Assembly (NCBI GenBank): GCA_024741835.1
Contig: JAENRP010000133.1
Coordinates: forward strand, 1-64,000
Direction: 5' to 3'
Length of the DNA stretch: 64,000 nucleotides
Origin: Diplocarpon mali
Taxonomy: Eukaryota > Ascomycota > Leotiomycetes > Helotiales > Drepanopezizaceae
Made by a program: the position numbers and the translations under genes. Of the stretch, positions 21,373-32,847 are shown piece after piece (position 1 is the first letter of the stretch; each line of letters starts with the position of its first letter). The notes beneath the pieces are model-generated. The model saw only the letters and a program-made list of their open reading frames with translations. It had not been told where the DNA came from and ran no database searches.

Positions 21373-23558
21373 CTATTATATAAGTTGTTTAGAAAGTTAA
21401 AGAGATCTTAAGAGATCTTGAAAAAGGGCTTTAGAGATTGGTTTTTAAAGGTAGTATAAGAGATAATTTGCTTAGTAGATGCTACTATATATATAAGGTA
21501 CTTTAGCCTTTATATTCCCTTGATCTTTACTCCCTCAGCGCACTTAATTAGCACTTAGAGAGCCTCTGCGCTTAGGTAGCTAGCGCGAAGGTGCTATATA
21601 TATATATTATTATCTTATACCTTAATAGGCGTATAGCTAGATTAGAACCTATTATAAAGCGTTATCTTAGCTATAGGAAATGCTATTAAAGTAGAGAAGT
21701 TATATTAAAGTATATTTAAAAGATTTAAATAGTTAATAGGCTTATATTTAAAGAAAATGAGATTATAGTAATGCTTTAATTAAGCTTACTTTATAAAATC
21801 TGCAATGCTTTTAAAGCGTAAAGTAAGGTCTACTTTAAAGTATTAAAAACCCTTATTTGCAAGGAGCCTCTTTAAGATAATATTAGTAGTAAACTCCTTT
21901 ATAATAGTAATATTGCGTAGCGTTATTCCTATAGGAGAGCTATTATACTATAGAAGAGAGTCTGCTATATATCTATTACTTCTTTTAATAATTAAAAGTC
22001 TTAATATACCTACTTTAATATGTTATTATAAGTCGCCAAAAGGCTTAAAGGTGCTTGTAATAAGTAAATCCTTTGAATTAATAATATAAGTAGCTGCGCA
22101 GTTGTTAAGGAGTATACTTAGAGAGAGCAGGTAGCATTCTAGCTTAAAGAGGTAGTAGATATTAAATGATTCTTTAAAAGCGTTAAAGGCAAAGGGATCT
22201 ATTATTATAAAGATTAGTAAGTTCTCCCTTTTGCTTAAACTATTCTCTTTAAAGGCTAAAGCCTTTCCTTTAAATTTATCAATTGCTATTATTGCAATAT
22301 TATTCTTCTTAAGCTATGCTTAAAGACCTTTGAACTAGTCTCTTATATTTAATGCCTTTTATATTTATAGGACCTCCTTTCGCAAGGGGAGAGCCTTTAT
22401 ATTTTTCTTACGCCTATCTATAGTATATAATAGTTTCTAATAGTCCTAGGGCTTCTAATAATAGTTAGTAGAGCCTTTATAAGGGCACTTGGGCCTAATC
22501 TCCCTTTTGGAGCTTATAAAGCGATTTTAAGAGCTGCTTACTAGAGCTTGCAAAGGGGTTTCAGCATCTAAGAGAGACTCTTAAGTAGTAAAAACTACTA
22601 GCCCTTTATTATCAATCGCTCTATTAGATTTAATACCTATTAAGGCGCGGCTTAGCTGCATTAGGTTGTGCTTATATAAGGTTCCTATTTGCTTATTAGT
22701 GATTATTTCCTCCTTTAAGTGGGTCGCTTAACTTAGATTAATCTTTACTATAATTAAGTCTAAAAAGTCAATTACTCTTAGTCTTCCTTTGATCTTAAGG
22801 AGATTGTGTTATTCTATTAGGTAGTACGCCTCCTATTATTCTTAGATCTACTATTAAGTATTAGTTCTCTTAGTCTTGCTTTAGTATAGTATATTGCAGT
22901 ACTAGAGCCTCGTTTAAGACTGAATAGCCTTATCGGAAGGCGTAATATTATACTTTAAAATAGATACTAGGCCTTAGAGTAAGAGTTGCTAGTTTATTAA
23001 ATTGGTATATAGGTTATTAGCAGTAGTTCTACTTATAGAAGTATTTTTATTAGGTATTAAGGAGGAGAGCTTCTTAGCTTGGATTTAAGCTTAAGCTATC
23101 GCAGAAGCTAGAAGTATTTTATTAATAGTCTTAAAGACCTATTCTAATAGTAGTTTATAGTATTTGCGTTAGGTCTTCTAAGTCTCCTTATATATAAGGT
23201 GCTCTTTTATTAGGATTTTATATTTATCCTTAATGTCTTTATAAAAGGCCTATAGAAGAGGAGCCTTTAATGGATCTCCTAAGGGAAAGCAAGTGTAAAT
23301 CTATCTAGCCAAAGTAGCTATATACTCTTTATACAACCTTGCGTATGCTATATAAAGGTTAGCCGTTTCCAATTCCTTAAGCTCTTATATAAAGGGAGCT
23401 TAAGGCTCAGTCTTTATAATTAACTTAAATAAAAGTCTTAGATCGGCAAAAATGGTAATATTATAAAGCTTAGTAAAAAATATATATTTACTAAACTACT
23501 TCACCTAAGAGGCAAAGGTATTAAGGCAAGGCTTAGAGATGCTTAAAGCATTAGATAT
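21373..23558 (-). pseudogene. gag-pol: Alpha-3 gag and integrase start, RIP-degraded
   Basis: Homologous to Alpha-2 18911-20971 and Alpha-5, same frame, with start (ATA for ATG) at 23556-23558. It retains the same Gag, zinc-knuckle and protease blocks and many RIP stops. No intact domain. Confidence 0.85.
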
Positions 23559-23763
23559 ATTAAATAGAGTCTAATGAAAAAGGTTAGGTATATAAATAAA
23601 GTTTGCAAATAAGGTTCGATTAGAAAATAGAGATTTATTAATTGAAAATAAAAGTCCTTTAAGTTATTATAAATACTTGAAAAGTCGGTCAAGAGCTTAA
23701 AGGGCCCTTTAGCCGGTTGTATATAAAGAGAAAGTATATTAAAGTGCTTATAAGGCTTATAAC
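23559..23763 (-). other. Alpha-3 leader
   Basis: Non-coding; the GTTATAAGCC primer-binding site abuts the LTR at 23763. Confidence 0.65.
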
Positions 23764-23960
23764 TATAGTACGGTCGGCTAAAGGGCCTTTATTAGGTCGC
23801 TTAAGAGGCTCGCAGAAGTAGAAGAAGATGATTAATTGTATTATTATCTAGTATATATATAGTAAGGAGACTTCGAAAAGAAAAGGGAGAGTCTATAACT
23901 TAGCAGAGTCATATGGAGGGTCTCCAGAATAAGTGGAGACTCCGCCCATTCTGCATAATA
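23764..23960 (-). repeat. Alpha-3 5' LTR
   Basis: 197 bp, plus-strand TATAGTACGGTCGGC...CTGCATAATA. Abuts Alpha-4 RT sequence exactly. Confidence 0.92.
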
Positions 23961-24838
23961 AGATTATTCAGGATAGGAAGGCAAAGAGGATCTCCTTAGT
24001 TTATAATACCTATATTGAGAAGATCGCTTAAAAGTTCGGAGCTAATATAAGGAGAGTGCCTAATACTCTACTACTAAAGAAGGAGTTTATTAAGAACTTA
24101 AGGCAAGCTTCCTTAGAAAAGGTAAAGGAGTACTAAGAGAAAATAGGCTCTATTCTCTATATAGCGATTATAATACGCCTAGACATTGCGTTTGTAGCCT
24201 TTTAACTGTCTTTCTTCTTAATTAATCTAAGCTTTAAGTACCTCTTAATTGCAAACTGGACGCTTTAATACCTATATAGTACGCGCTTTTTAGGAATTGC
24301 CTATAGCTTTAAAGCTAAGGAATACCAACTGGTTATATCTTTAGATACTTCTTTTAAAGATGATCGAGAGACCTGCAGATCCTCTTAAGGATATATCTTC
24401 TTCTTATTTAAAGGACCGATTATTTAAAAAGCGAATCGCTAAGCGACTATCACGCTCTCCTTTACTAAAGTAGAACTCTATAGCATAGTTTCTATTATAA
24501 AGGAGATAATAGCTATAAAACGCCTCTTTAAGGAGATTCGCATAGACTCCTTCTTTAAATGGAATATATATTATAATAATTAATAGACGATTCGGCTAAT
24601 TATTATAAAGAATAAGAAGATTAAGATAAGCCTTTGATATATCGAAATCAGTAATATATAGATCTGCTAAGAGTATTAAAGAAGAAGCTTTCAAATAATC
24701 TACCTCCCTATTAAGGAGATATACGTAAATAGTCTTATTAAGAACCTAGACTATTAGAAGTTTAAAAGCTTCGTTTATTTATTAAACCTTTAAAGCTTTT
24801 AAATAATCGTTTAGTAACTTATACTTACTAGCAAGTAG
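23961..24838 (+). pseudogene. pol: Alpha-4 pol: end of RT and RNase H, RIP-degraded
   Basis: Collinear with Alpha-1 812-1686; terminal TAG at 24836-24838. Several added stops compared with Alpha-1 show stronger RIP. It lacks the YIDD region. Confidence 0.88.
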
Positions 24839-24996
24839 TTACTTATTATTAAGAGACTTATACTTATAAGCTCCTACTCTCTTATAATTATATTTATTTA
24901 TTTTCTCTTATAAAGCGTACTATAGAAGCTTCTCCTTTTTTAAAAATATAAAATAGGTAATATTCCTAAGCTGCTATTATAAGGCGCAACCCTTTC

Positions 24997-25925
24997 TTAA
25001 ATCCTCTTAGCTAAGGCTAAGAGCTGCAAAGCTATAGCTATAAGCTCTATATAGATCTCCTTTTAAAAGAGGCTTAGGGGCACTCCCTCGGCCAGAGGCC
25101 TGCTGGCAAATATACTAGCGATAGCAAGGGCGAAGGCAAAGGGTGCGGCAGCGGCAAAGGCAGGAGCGGCGATAATAGAGGCAGGAGAGACAAACGGAGA
25201 TATAAACGGGTCGGCGTTAGTAGCAGCAGCAAGGATAGGAGCGACAGCAGCTATAGCAAAGGGGCTAAGAGCAAACGGGAATAGTATGCCAGAAGTAAGG
25301 GAGGCAGCAGTACTACTACTCGCAGGAGTAGCAGGCCCTCTTAATACTAGGGTCCGATCGCTCCTATCTTTTAAAATTAGCTTAAAACTTAATAAGACTT
25401 AATAAGATATATTATAAAAGCTTTAAAGCGTACCCTTTATTATATTAAGCAATAGTATTACCTCCTTCTTAAAGGCACTATAGGCATAGGCCGATACAAT
25501 AGCCTTTTAAGAGGCAAGGAGAGGTCCGCTAGCCTATTAGCAGCTATTGCTTAATATTATATAATAAATGTAATGTATACTAAAGGTACTATTAAAGTAT
25601 TAACAATTGAGATTGCTAATACTCTTGCGTATAATATAGTATATATATGTGTTATTATATTCTATTATAGGCTTTGGTATATAACGCGCAGTAAGGGTAG
25701 GGCTCTTAGGCGGCGGCGGCAGTAGTAGCAGCAGCGGCGGCGGCAAGGGCGATAGCAGCGGCGGTACATTTCCTAGCAGGCGCTAAGAGGACTAAGACAG
25801 GGTTGCAGCTCCTAAGGGAGTGCTAGCAACTTAGCGCAAAGTTAGTATAACGCAAGATATAAGGACTTTAAGGGTCTTACTTTATAAGGGCGGCTAAGAT
25901 TATAATAAGTAGGAGTTCCTTTTAT
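24997..25925 (-). pseudogene. Alpha-4 copy of the antisense gene
   Basis: Same three-exon layout as 1846-2787. Exon 1 25881-25925 has ATG mutated to ATA; intron 1 is 25831-25880 (donor GTAAGA kept, acceptor TAG mutated to TAA); intron 2 is 25368-25412, 45 bp, donor mutated to ATATAT; final TAA at 24997-24999. Exon total is 834 nt, divisible by three although 12 nt shorter than Alpha-1. Cysteine codons are partly lost by RIP. No longer expressible as such. Confidence 0.75.
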
Positions 25926-26228
25926 ATTTAAAAATTATTAGTATAAAGATAATATTTTAAATAATAAAGGAAGGTTGTTTTTAAAAGAAGGGAAGGAGAA
26001 CTTTTATAATAGAAATACTTTAAAGAAAGCCTAATAAAGTATTAGTATTAAATTATAAAGATTCTTAAAAGCGCTTATTACTTATAGTAACCCTTCTTAT
26101 TTTAAAAGGAACGACCTTTAGAAAGGCGGCATGTAAGATAGAGCCTCTTTTCTTTACAACTGCTATTCTTTCTTTTATTTTATTTATATAGCTAAGCGAT
26201 TCTAAGAGCATCGCCTAACTAAGAGGTA

Positions 26229-26425
26229 TATTATATAAAATAGGCGAAGTCTCTACTTATTCTAAAGACCCTTTATATAAGTCTGCTAAGTTATAGACTC
26301 TCCCTTTTCTTTCCGAAGTCTCCTTACCATATATATACTAGATAATAATATAATTAATCATCTTCCCCTACTTCTGCGAGCCTCCTGAGCGACCTAATGA
26401 AGGCCTTCCAGCCGACCGCACCATA
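26229..26425 (+). repeat. Alpha-4 3' LTR
   Basis: 197 bp, TATTATATAAAAT...GCACCATA, RIPed. Confidence 0.92.
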
Positions 26426-26574
26426 TTACTTCATACGTTTAAGTTAGTATTTAAAGTAAGCTAGAAATATAATTAAGTACTCCTTTAAATTAAGAAAGAA
26501 TTCTTTAGTTTAATAACCTTACTATTTATAGTAAAAGTACTACTACTAATTAATATAAGTTCTATACTAGTAAT
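26426..26574. repeat. Left arm of an inverted repeat (partner 60330-60477)
   Basis: This 149 bp sequence between Alpha-4 and Beta-2 is the reverse complement of 60330-60477 with mainly transition differences (for example CTAGTATAGAAC and GGTTATTAAACT in the partner). It is truncated on the left by Alpha-4 and on the right by Beta-2. It may be an LTR or a terminal inverted repeat of an older element; identity unknown. Confidence 0.75.
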
Positions 26575-26769
26575 TATTAAGCTTAAGTGAGTCGGCGCAG
26601 TAGGTAATAGAAACTTCTAGAGGTCGATAGTCGATATATTAGTAAGAGTTAAGGAAGGAAGGTTACCCCTTTCTTCCCTATAGCTATATACATATTAATA
26701 TCCTATTAACTAAGCAATAGGATTATATAATAATATATCAAAGTGATAGCTATATCATCTATCTTAATA
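26575..26769 (-). repeat. Beta-2 3' LTR
   Basis: 195 bp; plus strand TATTAAGCTTAAGTGAG...CATCTATCTTAATA, the reverse complement of the Beta-1 LTR. Confidence 0.93.
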
Positions 26770-29700
26770 CCCCTACTTAGACCTTACTCCAATTGACCTA
26801 TAGTCGGGAAAATAATAACTATCCTTTTACGCTAATCTAACTCTTAAGTATCTCTTTAAATTAAAAATAATCAATTAATAATAACCTCTATTGAAATTAC
26901 TAAACTCTACTTATAAGGTAGGACTAAGAGTCAATTTTCCTAAAAGCGTTCCTTTATAAGACTATATAACTTAACTTGCGGTCTAGGCCTAAGAGTCGAT
27001 CTAAAAAACTTTCCTTTATAAAACTATATAACCTAACTCATAGGGCAGGCTTAAGAGTCGTCCTTAAGCCTGCTAAGCCCTTACTATCTTTTACAACTTT
27101 AGTATATCTTTAAATGCTTTAAACTTTACAACTATCTTTAATAGCTTTATAAATCCATTTGCTACTATTCGATCGGTTAAGATATAAGTGATTAATAACT
27201 TATTCTTTATAATAAGATTGCAGATAAAGTAGTAGGCAATATTAATATATTTCGATTGCTTATATAAGTATAGATTCTTTATAAGTGCAATCGCCCTTAT
27301 ATTATCTGCTTAAAGATTAATTCAATTCCTATCTTATTTAAAATACTTAGTAAAACTTATATCTTTTAAAACTTAGGCGATTTATAATCCTTATTTGCAA
27401 TTAATAATATTAATATATATTCGGCCTTAATGCTTGCAATAGCTATTGATTTCTACTTCCTACTTCTTTATAATATAAGTCTGCCATATAGTACTACTAT
27501 ACTTTTAAATATACTTTTCCAACCTTTTATATTTGCCTAATTAGAATTAGTATATACTTTAAGCTTTGCGCTTATATATTTTATTAGTCTATATCTTACC
27601 TTTTATATAATTATCGATTAAAGGTACCTTTTAAGTCGCTTAATTGTATTCTTATATTAAATCGTCAGATCCTTTAAGTTCTAATTAAGTTGCTTAGTGA
27701 TAAAGGCGATATTTGGTCTTATATATACTATAGTATATATAATCGCTCTAATATCCTATTAGTACTTCTTCAGATCTCCTCCCTACTTATTTTTATTAGC
27801 AGGCTCTAACTTATTATACTTTCCTTTAATTAGAGTACGCTTTAGCTTAAAGTTAGGAGTATAAGTAGAAAGTCCTATTCAATTTAGGATCTTTTTAATA
27901 TACTGCTCTTAGTTTAACTAGAGTTCTTAAGTAGAGCGGTTCCTTATAACGCAGATGCTAAGGATCTTATAAATTCCCTTTAGATCCTTAGTATTAAAAC
28001 GTTTCTAAATAGTTATAAAGAACTAATCCAATTAAGTAGTTGTTTTTATAGCTATAGTAATATTATCGATATATAATAGTAACTTGATTCTATACTTAGT
28101 ATAGGTAAATAGATAAGGGTTAGCTAGGCTTTGAATAAATCCTATTTCTATTAGAGTAGAGCTATATAAGAGGTTCTAATTATAGGCTGATTGTTTAAGC
28201 CTATAGATACTATAGAGTATATAAAAAGAGTGGCTAGCACGTATAAGAATACTATTAGGTTAAGAGAGAAAAATCCGTTCCTTTATAATCGCTTTAGTAA
28301 ATGCATTTTTAATATTATACTATTTGCATTTAAGGTCCTTAGCAGCTACTATTGCTATAAATATGCAAAGGGTATCTATGCGAACTATTGGCGCGAATAT
28401 ATTAAAGTAGTCTTCTTTATACTATTAGGAAAAGCCTTTAGCTATAAGCCTTGCCTTATAACGTTCTAAGGTCCTATTTGCATATATTTTAATTATAAAG
28501 ACCTACTTTATTAATACTAGGTTCATATCCTTTAGTATTAGTTCCTCTATTTATATGCCATTTGTAATAAAAGAGCTTATCTCCTCTTAGATTGCCTTAT
28601 TTTATACTACTCTATTCTCTAGGTTATTAATAGCTTTATTATATATCTTTAGAAGAGAGATTTTCATTATCCCCTTAGTAGCTAGGAACGCATTATCTTT
28701 ATTAAAGCTCTATTAAAGTTTAAGCTTATAGATCCTATGCGCTATTATAGCCTAAATATGCTTAGACTTACGTTTATTTAAGGTATTTTTTGGTTCTAGG
28801 TCTTTATTCCTCTTTAAAGGCGTAGGTTTAGCTATAGGTTCTATAGGCTTATTATTTAAGGAACCGCTTTCTAATAGTAGAGGCTTGTTATTACTTATAC
28901 CTATTTTAAGAATATCCTTTACTATAGGTGCTTTAATTAAAGGGATGATAATATCGAAGTTGTTTTATACTTTAGGCAATTCGCGGATAATAGGAATAGT
29001 CTATTCGGCCTTTAGGCAATTAGCAGGTTATCGATTAATAAGTGCGCTTAATATGCCTAAGCTAAGAGAGAGGGGTTATTAATTCGACTTAATAGTATTA
29101 CTATCAAGTGGTATACTTTGCGAATCTTTAAATATGTAAAGCTTTAAAGATAGCTCCTTCCTATTTTAAGATTCGTTAAACTCAACTACTAAGGATATAA
29201 TTACTTACCTTAGATCTAGCGTATATACTATCTATTACTTTATTATCTATTTAATATACTTAACAAATATACACTCTCTACCTTAGTCTATTAGCTTCTT
29301 ACTCTTTATCCTTGCAGGCTAGGACTTCGGGCTAATATAGGAGTAGTAAACGCTTCTAAAGATACAAATATAATCTAGGCTTAGTTTCTATTTAAAATAT
29401 GCCTTATATAGCAATATTTGGGTACTATTAACTATTAGTCTACTACTTATTCTATTTTGCAAATATACGTCTGCCTTAACTATAAGGTCCTAGAATTCTA
29501 GTAGTAGGTTAGCATCTTATAGTAGAGCGCGATAGTTAGTCTCTGCTTGCTAAATGCTTCGCTTAGCGATGCTATTCTAATAGGAACCTTTATATATTAT
29601 AGTTAGTTTATAATAAACTCCTGTTTTTACCTATTTATTAAGCTTTACCTTAATCTCTAATATATTATCAGACTTAATAGCTATTAGCTTTAACTAGGTC

Positions 29701-29867
29701 TAGCGTTCCTTTATCACTTTCTAAGTTTCCAACTTTTCTATAAGCTTAAATTTGGTCCTAGTACAAATAGTCTATATTTGCTAAGTAAAGTTATCTACTA
29801 TTTAAGAAAACCAATTATTTCCTTTAATTAAGGTTATAAATGGTCTAGTAGTATCAATAGATATTAG
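26770..29867 (-). pseudogene. pol: Beta-2 pol (RNase H, RT, integrase part), RIP-degraded
   Basis: Minus-strand homologue of Beta-1 15610-18710, including the three GC-rich motifs at 26908-27060. RT motif YIDDI lies near 28065-28080 (TTATCGATATATAATAG on the plus strand). Many TAG/TAA. The open plus-strand frame 28191-28469 mirrors the shadow seen opposite Beta-1 RT and is not a gene. It continues at 59831. Confidence 0.88.
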
Positions 29868-29872
29868 CACTA

Positions 29873-30044
29873 TGTCGTGCTGTATTTAGAGGTGGATTCT
29901 CAGTGGTAGCAGAAGCTTGTAAAATTCTACTCTAACTGTATACCTGAGCTCCTTTTATAGAAGTGCTCCGTGGCCACTTTAGGGGTATATTATATAAGCC
30001 AGTCCTTAGAGGCCTTAGCGCCTGAGGCTCTTTATAGTGCAATA
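29873..30044 (-). repeat. Gamma 3' LTR
   Basis: 172 bp, plus strand TGTCGTGCTG...GTGCAATA. Next to it TACCCCCTAGG is the complement of the polypurine tract. Confidence 0.95.
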
Positions 30045-30331
30045 TACCCCCTAGGTAAGAAGCAGCTCCTAGCTAGGCTTAGCTATAACTAGCGCCAGAT
30101 CTAGTATATAAGACTCCTTTATTATACTCCCTAGCTTTTAGAATAATGAAAATTGCTTAATAAAGCTGTAATGAATAAAAGAGGGAGCGCGGTTCCAAGT
30201 GCTTCCTCTATAGAATAGAAGCTAAATCAGGTGACAAAGGAAAGTCAATAAAGGCAGCACGCCTATAAAAGTACGCATTTTTCCCTTATAAAGCTTTCCT
30301 TCCTTATACTTCTTTAAATAATCACTTTAAA
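30045..30331 (-). other. Gamma 3' non-coding stretch
   Basis: No gene seen. It is upstream (leader side) of the antisense gene on the plus strand. Confidence 0.5.
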
Positions 30332-31255
30332 ATGGAGAATAGTAATAATAACTCTAAGGAGCGCCTTACTAGGGCTACTATTATATGCTTCCTAATTATG
30401 CTCCCTTACTCTTGCTAATAGACTTATAGCGAAGTCGTTATACTTAAATATAGCTTAGAGCTTCCTAGCGCAGTAGATAGCAAGATAATAATGCGCTTAA
30501 GACATTTGATATAGTAATACCCTTAAGAGGGAGCGCACCCCCTCCCCTCCCTGCCACTCCTTAGGCTATAGTTCCTAGAATACCGGCGGTCCCCTCTGCA
30601 GCTCCCTCCTCCTACCGCAAGCTAAAGCAAGGGCTAATAAGGAATATACTATATAAGGGGTACATTTAGAGCTTCCTAGCTAGGAAGTCGGCTGGCGTAT
30701 GCTTTAATAGCATAGTAGGAGTACGCTGCTTTTATTATACAAAGGAAGGCCACGCGTATTAAGAGCTTCCTATTAGTGCCTTAAAGGCGTAGGAAGATTA
30801 CGTATTCTTATTAAAGGAGAACGATAGTAACGCTGCAATATATTCTCAAGCTCTCTTTAAGTAGTTTGCCACTAATAAGTCGTTTAAGGCCTTGCTGCCA
30901 TTAAGAGGAAGGTAAGAGAGGAGCTTCAGAAGGCGCGCTAGAAAGAGATAGAGGAGGTAGTATTGTCGGAGGGTACATTAATTATAAGCTTTCTTATACT
31001 ATAGCTAATAGCTTCCTAGAACCAGTGGCTTAAGAGCTCCTACCGCCGATTATAGTACCTCTTAGCCTCGCCGCCCGCTTTGCAGAGGCTTTTAAGGCTC
31101 CTGCCCCTGCGGCAGCTTATGGCATACCTATAGTTATTCCCAGCGTTGCTCCCTAGGCGGCTCCTAGGGCTATGCCACCAGAGGAGTTGGTTGCTTCTTA
31201 ATAGGAATGCGCCCTTATATTGTTTGCAAAGCTATTAAAGGTTCTAATTATCTAA
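30332..31255 (+). pseudogene. Gamma antisense gene, related to the Alpha antisense gene
   Basis: On the strand opposite to Gamma pol, between RNase H and 3' LTR as in Alpha. Candidate ATG 30332-30334 (MENSNNNSKERLTRA). A Pro-rich stretch (APPPLPATP) near 30535 is followed by GVCFNSIVGVRCFYYTKEGH at about 30695-30755, matching Alpha CFNSTFGARCVRC. A charged helix REELQKARxKEIEEVV follows near 30925, then an intron-like stretch GTACAT...CTAATAG (30971-31009), then an Ala/Pro-rich C-terminus (AARFAEAFKAPAPAAAYGIP) ending MPPEELVAS..ECALILFAKLLKVLII-TAA at 31253-31255. The frame changes twice between these blocks, partly by the intron and probably by an indel, so exon limits are tentative. Alpha-5 inserted at its stop codon. 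Confidence 0.6.
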
Positions 31256-31256
31256 G

Positions 31257-31453
31257 TGTGGTGCGGTCGGCTGGAGGGCCTTTATTGGGTCGCTTAAGAG
31301 GCTCGCAGAAGTAGGGGAAGATAATTGATTGTATTATTCTCTAGTATATATATAGTAAAGAGACTTCGGAAAGAAAAGGGAAAGTCTATGACTTAGCAGA
31401 GTCACGTAAAGGGTCTTTAGAATAAGTGGAGACTCTGCCTATTCTATATAATA
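31257..31453 (-). repeat. Alpha-5 3' LTR
   Basis: 197 bp, plus strand TGTGGTGCGGTCGGC...CTATATAATA; the outer end is unmutated. Confidence 0.95.
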
Positions 31454-31756
31454 TACCCCTTAGTTAGGCGATGCTTTTAAAATCGCTTAGCTATATAGAT
31501 AAAATAAAGGAAAGAATAGTAGTTATAAAGAAAAGAGGCTCTATCTTATATGCTGCCCCTTTAGAGGTTGTTCCTTTTAAAATAAGAAGGGTTGCTATAG
31601 GCAATAAGCGCGCTTAAGAATCTTTGCGATTCTACGCTAATACTCTATTAGGCTTCCTATAGAGTATTTCTATTGCAGAGGTTCTCCTTCCCTTCTTTTA
31701 AAAACAACCCTCCTTTATTATTTAAAATATCGTCTTTATATTAATAATTTTTAAAT

Positions 31757-32688
31757 ATAGAAGGAACTCTTGCTTATCGTAGCCTTAGCCGCCCCTGCAA
31801 AGTAAGACCCTTAGAGTCCCTTATACCCTGCGTCGTACTGACTTTGCGCTAGGTCGCTGGCGCTCCCTCGGGAGCAGGAACCCTGTCCCAGTCCTCCCAG
31901 CGCCTACTAGGTAATAAGCCGCCGCCGCCGCCCCTACCGCTGCCGCCGCCACTTGAGAGCCCCGCCCCTGCTGCGCGCCGTATGCCTAAGCCTATAATAG
32001 AGCGCAATAACGCGTGTATGCATTATATTGTATATAAGAGCACTGGCAATCTCGATTATTAGTACTTTAATAGCACCTTTAGTATGCGTTGCGTTTATTA
32101 TATAGTATTAAGTAATAGCTGCTAGTAGGCCAGCGGACCTCTCCTCGCCTCTTAAAAGGCTATTATATCGGCCTATACCCGCGGTGCCTTTAAAGAGGAG
32201 GTAGCACTACTACTTAATATAATAAAGGGTGCGCTTTAAAGCTTTTATAGTACGTTTATTAAGTCTTATTAAGTTCTAAGCTGATTTTAAAAGATAGGAG
32301 CGATCGGACCCTAGTGCTAAAAGGGCCTGCCACTCTTGCGAGTAGTAGTATTGCTGCCTCTCCTGCTCTTAGTATACTATTTGCATTCGCTGCTAGCCTA
32401 TCCTCCGCCGCCCTATTCCCTTTGCTTACTACTACCGCTCCTATCCCTGCTGCTGCTATTAACGCCGACCCGTTTATATCTCCGTTTGTCTCCCTTGCCC
32501 TTATTATCGCCGCTCCCGCCTTTGCCGCCGCCTTTGCTACACCTCCCGCCTTTGCCCCTGCTATCGCTAGTATATTCGCCGGCGGGTCTTTAGCCAAAGG
32601 AGTGCCTTCGGGCCTCTCTTAAGAGGAGATCTATACAAAGCTTATGACTATAGCTTTATAGCTCTTAGCCTTAGTTAAGAGGATCTGA
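31757..32688 (+). pseudogene. Alpha-5 copy of the antisense gene, both introns recognisable
   Basis: Exon 1 31757-31801 (ATG to ATA), intron 1 31802-31852 (51 bp, GTAAGA...CTGAC...CTAG intact), exon 2 31853-32249, intron 2 32250-32293 (44 bp, GTACGT...AAAAG intact), exon 3 32294-32688 ending in TGA. Exon total is 837 nt (279 codons). Exon 3 is open apart from one TAA at 32620 where a Gln is expected (LSxEEI). Several cysteines of exon 2 are now Tyr (TGT to TAT). The open minus-strand frame 32259-32597 is the shadow of exon 3. Confidence 0.78.
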
Positions 32689-32847
32689 GAAAGGATTGCG
32701 CCTTATAATAGCGGCTTAAGAATATTACCTATCCTTATATTTTTAAAAAAGGAGAAGCTTTTATAATGCGCTTTATAAGAGAAAATAAATAAATATAACT
32801 ATAAGAGAATAGGAGCTTATAAGTACGAGTCTCTTAATAATAAGTAA

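Larger units (their letters stand above)
21373..23960 (-). mobile_element. Alpha-3: copia element in reverse, 5' half only
   Basis: Starts in the integrase region (CTATTATATAAGTTGTT matches 12600 and 36220) and runs to a 5' LTR ending 23960. The 3' half was separated by Alpha-2 and should lie off the left edge. It is inserted in the RT of Alpha-4: at 23961 a forward Alpha sequence resumes. The right TSD would be AGATT at 23961-23965. Confidence 0.9.
23961..26425 (+). mobile_element. Alpha-4: copia element, 3' third only
   Basis: Starts within RT (ATTATTCAGGATAGGAAGGC equals Alpha-1 from 812), then RNase H, 3' region with antisense gene, and 3' LTR. The 5' part was displaced by Alpha-3 and should lie off the left edge. 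The TSD on the right would be TTACT (26426-26430). It is the oldest element of the left stack. Confidence 0.92.
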
